From an uncultured Succinivibrionaceae bacterium (lineage in GTDB: Bacteria > Pseudomonadota > Gammaproteobacteria > Enterobacterales > Succinivibrionaceae): DNA of 50,567 nt. Of this stretch, positions 9,136-17,695 are shown piece after piece (positions within the stretch are counted from its first letter, which is position 1; every line of letters begins with the position of its first letter). Under the pieces are notes generated by a model. The model was not told the origin of the DNA. It searched no databases and saw nothing but the letters and a program-made list of their open reading frames with translations. A program made the position numbers and the translations under genes. The stretch lies in assembly GCA_944393045.1 (NCBI GenBank), contig CALXYT010000009.1, forward strand, positions 1 through 50,567, read 5' to 3'.

Positions 9136-10836
9136 ATGCTATCAAAGCTAATCCATAATTCTTTAATACTTGATGTAATCTTAAAATTTAATAAAGCAAA
9201 TAATGACATTGAGTTTTTCAGTTTTGGTAATGATCAGAGGGAATGTTTAAATAAAGCATCATCAGAGTCACCTGAGGCTGATATGGAGTTATCTTTTCAG
9301 GATGAGTCTTTTTCTAAAGAGCAAGTAAATTTAACCAAAAACCCATCCTTAAAGCCAATCCCAATCCTTAAAAAGGCACAAAACCATATTATAAAGTTTG
9401 ATACTTTAGCTCAGACCTTAAAGAGTAATGATGATGACTCTTATGTGGATGCTGATATGTTTTTGGTAGTAAATCACAAAGGCATCAAGGGGAGCATTTA
9501 TCAAAATGCTTTTAAGAGCTTAAATGTCAAAGGGATATTCAAAAAGAGTAGAGTAAAGGGTAAGAAGAGTAACAGAACTCTTTTACCTAAAGATTTTTGT
9601 AATTTATTATATCCTTTAAATACGCAGGGTTTTACTTTAACAAATATTCCTCTTAATGAGTATTTTTTCTATCGCACTTATGAGGCATCTTTAAGAAATG
9701 TTAAAGATTTACCTAATATGCTATTTACATCAAGAATAAACAGCTCCTCTCATAAGGAGTTGCTGACTAAAGAATATCGCCTTTTTTTAAAAAACTACGC
9801 TAATGAAAGTTCTTTAGCTATCTTACATGAAAAGCTTAATCCCTTTGCTAAAGTAAATGAAATCATAGTTTCTGGTTTTAAGAAAGAGGCATCGGCCAGG
9901 TTTGCTAATGAGGTTAAACATCTACCTTTTTTTATGCCTGATATTTATAGCGCATTTTTAGCTGAAGGCTTAAAAGATAAAAAATCAAAGAGTGAGAGTA
10001 ATAAGAATAATACTAGTAATAATGAATTAATGTCTTATATCAATGCTGAGAACTTAAAAGAGAGTGAGTTTTTTAAAAAGTATTATGCGCTACTTAGACT
10101 TTTAAAACAAAAACACAATCATGATAAGGTATTTCCTCATAATACAGAGGTAATCTTTTATGCTGCCTGGCGTGAGTTTAGCGTCCGAAATCTATATTTT
10201 AATATTGGGCGAGAATTATCAGAGAGAGAAACTGCGCATCATATTATCAGCAAAATAGTAGATGCTGACAGTTCGAGAGAAACAAAGGTTTCAAGATATC
10301 AGGCCAAATACTACTTAAGTCAATATTCTTCAATGTTTGAGATTATTTTAGCAAGCGATAGAAGATACAGTAGTAATGTAGGGAAGATTGACAATAAATT
10401 TTTTAGCACAGAGCTTGTCACTTTAATCTGCTATGTAATTGAGTTTTTACGTTCTAACTTGAAAGATGAAGATCTCTTTAAAGAAGGGAAAAAAGTGAAT
10501 AAGGTGTTTTTCTTGGCTGTAATGAGAATGCTCAATAGTATTTTAGATTACTTTAAGGAAGATGACAATTTATCGTTTATTACCACAACAGCTTCTTATG
10601 AGGTGATATCGGTAGTAGCTTATTATGTATATGTAGAATACTTTAGTAAAAAACGCAGTATGCTTGCCGTAAAGTATAACCGCCTTTATCGCTATTATTA
10701 CTGGAATCATGCCAGGTTGAATGATGCAGCTATTAGTTTTCATGAAAAATTAGCCTTAAGTTTAACCAGGGGGAAAGTGTCTGCAAAAGAGTGCAAGATT
10801 AAAAGCTCAAATACTCCTAAGGTATTTGTTTTATAG
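9136..10836 (+). CDS. Hypothetical protein of 566 residues
   Basis: I do not recognise this protein. The frame opens at an ATG at 9106, but the ATG at 9136 is preceded by AGAGGAAA at 9123-9130 and is the better start. The product is rich in Lys, Asn, Ser and Phe, with no signal peptide and no evident membrane segment. A disordered Ser/Asn/Lys stretch (KSKSESNKNNTSNNE) separates two halves. The C-terminal half looks alpha-helical with many aromatic residues (YYVYVEYFSKKRSM, YRYYYWNHARLND). No enzyme motif is visible. Its codons and composition match neighbouring genes, and the length without stops supports a real gene. It may be family-restricted, together with the smaller gene at 11157. Confidence 0.75.
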   Translation: MLSKLIHNSLILDVILKFNKANNDIEFFSFGNDQRECLNKASSESPEADMELSFQDESFSKEQVNLTKNPSLKPIPILKKAQNHIIKFDTLAQTLKSNDDDSYVDADMFLVVNHKGIKGSIYQNAFKSLNVKGIFKKSRVKGKKSNRTLLPKDFCNLLYPLNTQGFTLTNIPLNEYFFYRTYEASLRNVKDLPNMLFTSRINSSSHKELLTKEYRLFLKNYANESSLAILHEKLNPFAKVNEIIVSGFKKEASARFANEVKHLPFFMPDIYSAFLAEGLKDKKSKSESNKNNTSNNELMSYINAENLKESEFFKKYYALLRLLKQKHNHDKVFPHNTEVIFYAAWREFSVRNLYFNIGRELSERETAHHIISKIVDADSSRETKVSRYQAKYYLSQYSSMFEIILASDRRYSSNVGKIDNKFFSTELVTLICYVIEFLRSNLKDEDLFKEGKKVNKVFFLAVMRMLNSILDYFKEDDNLSFITTTASYEVISVVAYYVYVEYFSKKRSMLAVKYNRLYRYYYWNHARLNDAAISFHEKLALSLTRGKVSAKECKIKSSNTPKVFVL

Positions 10837-11156
10837 CAGGGCTATGAAGGAGCTTTTGGGGCAGGTGTTTTTTAGTGATGGTTTTTGGTAAGTCTTATAG
10901 ATGGGCAGTGTTTTTTTTTGCAGAGTGCTTTGGTAAACTTAAGGACCTGCAAACAACTGAAGACCAGAAAGGATAGAATGCTAACTCCTTGAAATACCAA
11001 AAACTAAAAATGCAAAAAAGCTCAATGGCAGTAAAAAAATCCCTATTCAGACTGAAACATAATTTTTACTCTGCCGGCAATAGTAACCTTCAGCATAGAT
11101 CCTTACATTGGGAATTAGTAAGTTAGCATAAGAAAAAAAATTTAAGTAGAATATAA
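10837..11156. other. Intergenic region without recognised features
   Basis: About 320 bp. A TTTTGGGGCAGGTG run lies at 10854-10867 and a nine-T run at about 10911-10920. I see no gene, tRNA or convincing terminator. A promoter for the 160-residue ORF at 11157 is expected here, but no clear -35/-10 pair stands out. Confidence 0.5.
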
Positions 11157-11639
11157 ATGAAAGAAGAAGTTAAAGTTATCTTAAATACCAAAGCCACAGA
11201 GCGAGTTTTTAAGCGTTTTCATCGTAGTTTATTATGGCATTTATATCCTTTTGGGGAAGGTTTCAGTAATAGTATTTTAGAGTTACTTCAAAACATAATG
11301 CTTACATTTGCCAAAGAGGAAGAGAATTTAGCAAATAAGATAAAAGTAAATAATTTAGTGCATCATTATCAAGGGTTTTATCAAACTAATACTGCAGGTG
11401 GTTTCAGACATGTCATTAAGGTAAAAAGCCCGGAACAAATGCAGTATTTAGTATTGTTAGAGCTTTATGATAAGTGCCAAATGCACTTGAAATTTCTTTG
11501 GATAAATAGTCTTATAAGCACCAGTGTTTACCAGAAGCAAAGTACTAGGTTTCATAATCTATATGTAAATTTTGTAGCGCAAGTAAGGGCGCAGATTAGA
11601 AAAAAACTACAAAAAAGCGCCTTAAAGGAAAAAAGATAA
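11157..11639 (+). CDS. Hypothetical protein of 160 residues
   Basis: Unrecognised basic protein, predicted mostly helical and rich in Lys, Phe, His and Leu. Notable stretches are FKRFHRSLLWHLYPFGEGFS near the N-terminus and a Lys/Arg-rich tail (RAQIRKKLQKSALKEKR). There is no signal peptide and no membrane segment. The ATG lacks a good ribosome site, which lowers confidence. The aromatic and basic composition resembles the larger unknown protein at 9136-10836, but I see no clear sequence homology. It is separated from nifU by a promoter region, so it is probably not part of that operon. Confidence 0.55.
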   Translation: MKEEVKVILNTKATERVFKRFHRSLLWHLYPFGEGFSNSILELLQNIMLTFAKEEENLANKIKVNNLVHHYQGFYQTNTAGGFRHVIKVKSPEQMQYLVLLELYDKCQMHLKFLWINSLISTSVYQKQSTRFHNLYVNFVAQVRAQIRKKLQKSALKEKR

Positions 11640-11705
11640 GCTGATATGTGTTGTTATTTATAGGAAGTGATAAATATTCTCTTATCGTTTACCTGAAAAA
11701 TGAGT

Positions 11706-11738
11706 TATAATTCACAAAATATTACAAAAATTTTGTGA
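11706..11738 (+). promoter_or_regulatory. nifUS promoter with an operator-like inverted repeat
   Basis: A TATAAT hexamer lies at 11706-11711, with TTATCG 18 bp upstream (11682-11687) as a weak -35. Directly after the -10 is a perfect nine-base inverted repeat TCACAAAAT / ATTTTGTGA (11712-11720 and 11730-11738, nine bases between). It covers the expected start of transcription, where a bound repressor would block RNA polymerase. The half-sites are TCACA-then-TGTGA, the reverse of a CRP site. The regulator is unknown; an iron or Fe-S sensor would fit the genes downstream. Confidence 0.5.
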
Positions 11739-11850
11739 TAACCAGGGCTTAAGGCTATTAGTTTAGAGTTAAAAAACAGAAATAGTTTGTGCTAAAGATA
11801 GTTTATGATAAGAGTTATCTTTGTTTTATCAACAGTAAGAGGCATTATTT

Positions 11851-12816
11851 ATGTGGGATTATTCAGAAAAAGTAAAGGATCATTTCTTTCATCCGCGCAA
11901 TGCTAAGGTATTGCAAGATGCAAACGCAGTAGGAGATGTTGGTTCTATTTCTTGTGGTGATGCTTTACGTCTGATGCTAAAAGTTGATCCAAAGACCGAA
12001 ATTATTCAAGATGCAGGATTTCAGACATTTGGTTGTGGTAGCGCAATAGCGTCATCTTCTGCTTTAACTGAAATGATTATCGGTAAAACTCTTACAGAAG
12101 CTCAGAAAGTTACTAATCAGGATATTGCCAATTACCTCGATGGTTTACCACCTGAGAAGATGCACTGCTCAGTAATGGGTAGAGAGGCCTTAGATGCGGC
12201 AATTGCTAATTTTAGGGGTGAGGAATATGTGCATGATCATGATGATTCACCACTAATCTGTAAATGCTTTGGTATTGATGAGGCTAAGATTGTAAAAGCA
12301 ATTGTTGAGAATAATTTAAGCACCTTGCAGGATGTTATCAATTACACAAAAGCCGGTGGTGCTTGTGGTTCTTGTCATGAAAAAATTGAAGCAGTAATTG
12401 CTAAGACTTTAAAGAGCATGGAAGAAGGTAAGAACTGCGCAGAACCTAAGAAGGCAGCTGGTGGTTGTGAGGCTTCAGTTATTGCATCTCAAATGGTTGA
12501 TGATGCTAATAATGTAGCCACTAAAGAGAACACTCAAGATAGTGGTAAGATAAATGAAGAAGTTTCATTCTATTCAGTAGTTGTTGATATCATCGAACAG
12601 ATGCGTCCATCACTTGCTAATGACGGTGGTGATGTTAAGTTAGTAAAACTTACTGAAGATACAGTTTATGTAGAACTTTCAGGTTCATGTATTGGTTGTA
12701 TGATGACTGATATGACCCTTTCATGGATTCAGCAGAGAATCATGGAAGCTATTGGTTCATATATTCAGGTAATCAATGTTGGTAATAATGCTCATCAACC
12801 ACAAGATGCTCAATAA
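11851..12816 (+). CDS. nifU: NifU-type Fe-S cluster assembly scaffold
   Basis: Full-length three-domain NifU on which NifS builds Fe-S clusters. The N-terminal IscU-like domain has the cluster ligands Cys35, Cys62 and Cys106. The central BFD-type ferredoxin domain has Cys137, Cys139, Cys172 and Cys175 (ICKCFG, GGACGSC). The C-terminal Nfu domain has the CIGC pair at 280/283. These spacings match nitrogen-fixer NifU. Gammaproteobacteria normally use ISC or SUF; here the NIF type stands with nifS and no nitrogenase genes are seen, so it is probably the housekeeping system, as in Helicobacter and Campylobacter. The start has AGAGG upstream at about 11837-11841. nifS follows after 44 bp. Confidence 0.95.
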   Translation: MWDYSEKVKDHFFHPRNAKVLQDANAVGDVGSISCGDALRLMLKVDPKTEIIQDAGFQTFGCGSAIASSSALTEMIIGKTLTEAQKVTNQDIANYLDGLPPEKMHCSVMGREALDAAIANFRGEEYVHDHDDSPLICKCFGIDEAKIVKAIVENNLSTLQDVINYTKAGGACGSCHEKIEAVIAKTLKSMEEGKNCAEPKKAAGGCEASVIASQMVDDANNVATKENTQDSGKINEEVSFYSVVVDIIEQMRPSLANDGGDVKLVKLTEDTVYVELSGSCIGCMMTDMTLSWIQQRIMEAIGSYIQVINVGNNAHQPQDAQ

Positions 12817-12860
12817 GTAAAAGATTTTTTTGAGTATCAATTCGTTGCAAGGATTTATTT

Positions 12861-14081
12861 ATGGAAAAAGTTGAAGGCATTTATTTAGATAATAATGCAA
12901 CTACTAAGACCGATAAGCAAGTTTATGAGGCGATGATTCCTTTTTTAACTGATTTTTATGGTAATCCAAGTTCAATGCATAATTTTGGGGAACCGGTTAG
13001 AAAGGCTATTGATCACGCTCGTCATCAGGTAGCAGAATTTATTGGTGCGCAGTATGATGATGAGGTTATTTTTACTTCATGTGCCACTGAATCTGATAAT
13101 ACTGCTTTGCAAAGTGCTATTGAGGCGTATCCTGATCGTAAAGAGATTATTACCACAGCAGTTGAACATCCTGCTATTTTAGATACTTGTGCCAGACTTG
13201 AACAGAAGGGCTATAAAGTACATTACCTACACGTTGATGCACATGGTCGTCTAGATTTAAATGAATATAAGGCACTTTTATCTGATAAAACAGCAATAGT
13301 TTCAGTTATGTGGGCTAATAATGAAACTGGTACTATTTTCCCAGTAGAAATTATGGCGCAGATGGCAAAAGAGCAGGGAGTAATTTTTCATACAGATGCG
13401 GTGCAGGCAATGGGTAAATTAAAGGTATCTTTAAAAGATACTGCTATTGATATGCTAAGCTTCAGTGGTCATAAAATTCATGCTCCAAAAGGTGTAGGTG
13501 TACTTTATGTGAGACGTGGTACCAAGTATCGTCCATTTATGCACGGTGGTCACCAGGAAAGAGGCCGTAGAGCAGGTACTGAAAATGCTCCATACATTGT
13601 GGGGTTAGGGGTAGCATGTGAACTTGCAGACCTTCATTTACCTATGATGAATGATACTATTAAAGAATTACGTGATAGATTACAGTTTGGTATTTTAAAG
13701 AGTGTACCAAATTGCTTTGTAACAGGTGATATTGAAAACAGAACTGCCAATACTTTAAATATTGCTTTTGAGTATGTGGAAGGTGAGGCAATTTTATTAA
13801 AGCTTAATGAATTCGGTATTGCGGCATCCAGTGGTAGTGCCTGTACCTCAGGTTCACTGGAGCCTTCACATGTAATGCGTGCAATGAAGATTCCGTTTAC
13901 CTCAGCTCACGGTACTATTAGATTTAGTTTAAGCCGTTATACCAGACAAAGTGAGATTGATAAGGTAATTGAAGTTGTACCTAAGATTATTGAAGATCTT
14001 CGTTCTTATTCACCATATTGGCAGCAAAATAAGCCACAGATGAATAGCTTTGATCCAGAATATAAGGGTACTATTAAGTAA
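12861..14081 (+). CDS. nifS: Cysteine desulfurase NifS
   Basis: PLP-dependent enzyme that converts L-cysteine to alanine and delivers persulfide sulfur to NifU. It is a class V aminotransferase with the N-terminal IYLDNNATTKTD motif, the PLP lysine in SFSGHKIHAPKG (Lys205) and the catalytic cysteine in SSGSACTSGSLEPSHV (Cys328). The spacing and length (406 residues) match NifS/IscS. AAGGAT precedes the ATG. The gene is 44 bp after nifU and is followed by a strong terminator, so nifUS is a two-gene operon. Confidence 0.95.
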   Translation: MEKVEGIYLDNNATTKTDKQVYEAMIPFLTDFYGNPSSMHNFGEPVRKAIDHARHQVAEFIGAQYDDEVIFTSCATESDNTALQSAIEAYPDRKEIITTAVEHPAILDTCARLEQKGYKVHYLHVDAHGRLDLNEYKALLSDKTAIVSVMWANNETGTIFPVEIMAQMAKEQGVIFHTDAVQAMGKLKVSLKDTAIDMLSFSGHKIHAPKGVGVLYVRRGTKYRPFMHGGHQERGRRAGTENAPYIVGLGVACELADLHLPMMNDTIKELRDRLQFGILKSVPNCFVTGDIENRTANTLNIAFEYVEGEAILLKLNEFGIAASSGSACTSGSLEPSHVMRAMKIPFTSAHGTIRFSLSRYTRQSEIDKVIEVVPKIIEDLRSYSPYWQQNKPQMNSFDPEYKGTIK

Positions 14082-14105
14082 CCATAATTAAAAATTAAAA
14101 CTTAA

Positions 14106-14142
14106 AAGGTTAGCACTCAAAAATGCTAACCTTCTTTTTTTT
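14106..14142 (+). terminator. Rho-independent terminator of nifUS
   Basis: Perfect ten-base stem AAGGTTAGCA / TGCTAACCTT (14106-14115 and 14124-14133) with an eight-base loop, followed by C and a run of eight Ts. It begins 24 bp after the nifS stop. This is one of the clearest terminators in the window. Confidence 0.9.
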
Positions 14143-14215
14143 GTGGCGTCTAGTCTGATTAGAAGCTTTTGGGTTCTGCTTATATGAGTAATGGTAAGGT
14201 AGCCTTTATGTGAAG

Positions 14216-14383
14216 CTATAAAACCATAAGTGAAACATCTACGTAAGCTGAAGTTGGATCATCTTCCTTATATGAAATTCTGATAGTTGAGCCATCAGCA
14301 GCTTCTGAGCAATTTCTTAAGATATACGCAGTATCTTATGGAGTTGCAGAACCTAAGCCACATTCATCAGCTGAGAGTGCCAT
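14216..14383 (-). pseudogene. Small broken ORF behind the helicase gene
   Basis: On the minus strand an ATG at 14383-14381 starts one base after the helicase stop. It reads MALSADECGLGSATP, then an in-frame TAA, then 39 more residues beginning DTAYILRNCSEAADGST and ending at TAG. The second part looks like real coding sequence (mixed hydrophilic residues, no low complexity). Changing the stop to a sense codon would give a protein of 55 residues. I do not recognise the family. It could be a decayed downstream gene of the helicase operon or chance reading. Confidence 0.35.
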
Positions 14384-14384
14384 C

Positions 14385-16427
14385 TTAGTTAAAATCAAAG
14401 TCCATATCGCTATCAGAAAAATCAACCTTAGCATCGAAGTAGCTACCTCTACCAAATTGCGGTGAGGTAATAGTTGTGGATGTGGCAAGTTTTTTAGGAA
14501 GATCTAATAAGAAGTATAACTGTGATTCCAGATCGTAATTATTGTAAGCAGCTTTTACTGACCTGAAATCACGATAAATATATAATCTGTCCTTAGCACG
14601 AGTTAGCGCTACGTATAGGCAACGTCTTTCTTCCTCAATTGCTCCATCACCATTATTGATGCTGCGAGAGTTTGGGTAATTGCCTACTGATACATTTAGG
14701 ATATAGCAGTTTTTTGCTTCCAGACCTTTAGCCGAATGAATAGTTGATAATACTACGCAATTTGAGTAGTCATTGTTATTTTTTATAGTTGTTTCTAGTT
14801 TTGGGTCAAGAATATAATCATTCACAAAATCGGAAATAGTTTTTGAGTTTTGGGCCACTTCTTTAATAATCGCAAAATCTTTTTGGCGATAATCCCATTC
14901 TTTACCATAGATATCGGCTAAAAGTGTTTGCATGTGTTTTAAGGCTTTATCCAGGGCTTTTGAAATATCATCTTTGCATTCATTGACAGCATAGAGCGTC
15001 TTATAGATTTCCTCTTGAATTTTACAGCTTTTTAAAGCATCAAGACTTTGGGTAATATTATCGGTAAAAAGTACTTTATTTAAGATTCTTTGGCACGAAA
15101 CAGGGCCAATACCTTTCCATAACTGTAAAAATCTAGTCCAGGCAAGCTCATCTCTATGGTTTGCGACAATGCGAAGCACAGCTACCACATCACGAATATG
15201 CTTTGATTTCATAAGCGACATTCCCCCAAAGATTATATAAGGGATTTTACTTTCAATTAGCTTTGCCTCAATTCTTCTTAACCCCCAGGCGCTGCGAGAT
15301 AGGACTAGATTATCGCTATAATCTTCTCCTTCCTCAGTAATGCTCTTTTTTATTTTACTGATAACATCGTTGGCTTCATCATTATCGGTATACCAGTTAA
15401 TAATTTGGGGTTTTGCGCCTTTTCCACGATTGGCAGTCAGCTTTTTATTATAGTCAAGGGAGCTTGTTTCAAGTAACCAGTTAGAGAGATCTAGAATTTC
15501 TTGGGTGGAGCGGTAGTTTAATGTTAATTTACAAACTTCAGAATCAGGTACCAATTTAGTGAAGGAGTGAATAGTCTTAAAATCTGCACCTCTAAAGGCA
15601 TAGATTGATTGGGCATCATCACCTACACAAAATAAATGACATTTATCAAAAAAGTTTGCCAGCAGTTCATATTGCAAAGGATTAGTATCTTGCATCTCAT
15701 CTATTAAAATGTGATCAAATTGTGAGGTGATAAATTCACTAGCCTGTTCATTGCTCTTTAAGCCTTTAGCTACGATATTTAAAATATCATCATAGTCAAT
15801 ATAACGATGCTCAGCTTTATAGGTGATATAAGATTTTATTGCTTCCTGAAAAAATGGACGCATAATCTCAATTGATTTTAAGGTTTGAGGTGCAAAAGGA
15901 GGCAGTTCCCCCTCAAAAATCTTCGCTCCAATAGCTTCACTTAAAGAGCAGCGAGTGTTAATAGCATAAGAGTACACCTCACCAATAGCTGTGGTCGGGG
16001 CGGAAGTTTTTTTCTTAAAATCTTTATCTGCTAGTAATTTAAAAGCATTATTACGATCTTCTTCATCTAAGATTAAACAATCATGCTGGGCAAAGATTTG
16101 AGGGTTATTTTTTATTAGGCCCATACACCATGAATGAAAAGTTTGCCCAATAAGTTCTTTTCCTATTGGTATGGTTATACTGCTTTTTATGCGTGATATT
16201 ATTTCATTAGCGGATTTACGAGTAAAGGAGAGAATGACAATACGCTCTGGATCTGCACCATTAGCGATTAAAAACTTGGCTCGCTCAATAATAGTTTTTG
16301 TTTTTCCGGTACCAGCACCTGCCAGTACTAACAAGTGCTTGCCGGTAAAGGTTGCAGCTTTTAATTGCTGTTCATTTAAGGTGGTATCGCGTCCTAAAGA
16401 AGTAGTGATAATTGGCAATTCTTCCAT
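14385..16427 (-). CDS. UvrD/Rep-family DNA helicase
   Basis: Superfamily 1A 3'-5' DNA helicase of 680 residues. Motif Q/Ia is at the N-terminus (LNEQQLKAAT), Walker A is GAGTGKTKT near residue 40, Walker B/DExx is LIDEMQDTNP, motif III is GDDAQSIYAFRGAD, motif IV TLNYRST, motif V STIHSAKGLEAKN and motif VI VALTRAKDRLY. It is shorter than UvrD (720) and diverges from E. coli UvrD and Rep outside the motifs, so I name only the family. GAGGT precedes the ATG on the minus strand. It is transcribed divergently from the YgjP-like gene and is followed by a small broken ORF. Confidence 0.9.
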   Translation of the reverse strand: MEELPIITTSLGRDTTLNEQQLKAATFTGKHLLVLAGAGTGKTKTIIERAKFLIANGADPERIVILSFTRKSANEIISRIKSSITIPIGKELIGQTFHSWCMGLIKNNPQIFAQHDCLILDEEDRNNAFKLLADKDFKKKTSAPTTAIGEVYSYAINTRCSLSEAIGAKIFEGELPPFAPQTLKSIEIMRPFFQEAIKSYITYKAEHRYIDYDDILNIVAKGLKSNEQASEFITSQFDHILIDEMQDTNPLQYELLANFFDKCHLFCVGDDAQSIYAFRGADFKTIHSFTKLVPDSEVCKLTLNYRSTQEILDLSNWLLETSSLDYNKKLTANRGKGAKPQIINWYTDNDEANDVISKIKKSITEEGEDYSDNLVLSRSAWGLRRIEAKLIESKIPYIIFGGMSLMKSKHIRDVVAVLRIVANHRDELAWTRFLQLWKGIGPVSCQRILNKVLFTDNITQSLDALKSCKIQEEIYKTLYAVNECKDDISKALDKALKHMQTLLADIYGKEWDYRQKDFAIIKEVAQNSKTISDFVNDYILDPKLETTIKNNNDYSNCVVLSTIHSAKGLEAKNCYILNVSVGNYPNSRSINNGDGAIEEERRCLYVALTRAKDRLYIYRDFRSVKAAYNNYDLESQLYFLLDLPKKLATSTTITSPQFGRGSYFDAKVDFSDSDMDFDFN

Positions 16428-16559
16428 AATTATTAAACCTCAATTTATTATCCTGTTATGGTAAACTACCAGTTATAAATTGTCTAGTTTACTAATAAAG
16501 AATGATGTTTGGAGTGTTATTTTTTAAAGGATTAGGCAAGAAGGTTAGTAAATTTCTTA

Positions 16560-16568
16560 TGATATAAT
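16560..16568 (+). promoter_or_regulatory. Extended -10 promoter of the YgjP-like gene
   Basis: TGATATAAT at 16560-16568 is an extended -10 (TGn-TATAAT) about 55 bp upstream of the ATG at 16623. No good -35 is visible at the right distance, which extended -10 promoters tolerate. Confidence 0.5.
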
Positions 16569-16622
16569 GAAACGCTGTTTTTTTTATAAGAACCTTAAAA
16601 ATCAAGATAAAGTAAGCAAGCT

Positions 16623-17390
16623 ATGAATCTCATAAAAAATTACACTGCTTATAAGAATCTACCAATTCATTTGCGTATAAGTACCAGGGCAAAGCGTATG
16701 AATATTACTCTTTATCGCTTAGCTCCATTAGAGTTTATAGTAGTGGTTCCAAGAAACTACTTTCTTAAGTTTAGAGGCTATGTTGAAAAAAACATTTTTT
16801 GTGAAGAGTTCACTGCCTTTTTTGAGAAAATGATCGTAAAAGCAGGTCTTAATGCTCATGTAAGTGCAGCCAATACCGATAGTATTTTATTTTTAGCGCA
16901 AGACTATAAAGTTAAAAGAACGTTACTCCCAAAAGTAATACGTCCATATTATAAAGTTGATAAAGAGCAAAAGGTTTTTGAAATCTACTATACCAAAGAT
17001 TGTGATAATGAAGGATTTTTTGAAGGAGTAATAAAGCTTTTTTACGAGCATGAAATAGAGCAGTTAACGCTTCCTTTCGTTGCTAAATACTACCAGTATA
17101 CAGGATTAAAACCTACTGAATTAAAGTTTAAATACTTTAAAAATTGCTATGGTAAGGCTTGTAAAAAGAAACAAGATCCAAGTTATTTTAAGATTACTGT
17201 TAATCCTATTTTAGCTCAGTATAACTTAGCTCTTTTAGAAAGTACGTATATCCATGAACTTGCCCATCATGAAGAAATGAATCACTCAAAAAAATTTTAT
17301 GAGGTTTATTATCATTACCTTGCCTTAGGTAATGCTCAAGATGTCTGCGTTAAAGATTATCCTTGTCAGATAATGTATAAAATCAAATGA
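16623..17390 (+). CDS. YgjP-like zinc metalloprotein (DUF45/WLM type)
   Basis: A 255-residue protein of the YgjP family (metallopeptidase-like fold related to SprT and WLM proteins). The HExxH zinc motif is visible as YIHELAHHEEMNHSKKFY (His211, Glu212, His215), with the downstream N-H-x2-K/x-F-Y pattern seen in YgjP, and the family block KFKYFKNCYGKACKK upstream. Members have been called metal-dependent hydrolases; the cellular substrate is not clear from sequence. It is somewhat longer at the N-terminus than E. coli YgjP. It is divergent from the helicase gene and convergent with the capsule export operon. Confidence 0.8.
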   Translation: MNLIKNYTAYKNLPIHLRISTRAKRMNITLYRLAPLEFIVVVPRNYFLKFRGYVEKNIFCEEFTAFFEKMIVKAGLNAHVSAANTDSILFLAQDYKVKRTLLPKVIRPYYKVDKEQKVFEIYYTKDCDNEGFFEGVIKLFYEHEIEQLTLPFVAKYYQYTGLKPTELKFKYFKNCYGKACKKKQDPSYFKITVNPILAQYNLALLESTYIHELAHHEEMNHSKKFYEVYYHYLALGNAQDVCVKDYPCQIMYKIK

Positions 17391-17586
17391 AATAAAACAC
17401 TGAATAAGGAATTATAAAAAGGCTTAAGCAATAAAATAAATAAAACCGATAAATAAGCTTTGGTAACAGGGGGTAATGTAGTAAGGTTTGCCAGGTGGTA
17501 ACTTAGGTAGCTAATGAAGCTTTTAGAACCTAAGTTTTTGGCATTAAAATAAAGGCAAATGTTAATTTAAATGGAGGATAATACAG

Positions 17587-17656
17587 AAAAACATCACAGA
17601 ATCTTACAATCTACGGTCGATAGATAAGTAGATGAATAGACTTGTGATGTTTTTTT
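17587..17656. terminator. Bidirectional terminator between convergent genes
   Basis: A long hairpin has outer arms AAAAACATCACA (17587-17598) and TGTGATGTTTTTTT (17643-17656) and an inner pair ATCTAC / GTAGAT. On the plus strand it is followed by seven Ts, on the minus strand by five. It therefore can end both the YgjP-like gene and the leftward capsule export operon. The rest of the 305-bp gap (17391-17695) holds nothing else I can name. Confidence 0.7.
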
Positions 17657-17695
17657 GGTTTGTTTTTTGGTTTTATCTTAGCATAAAGTTAAGTA

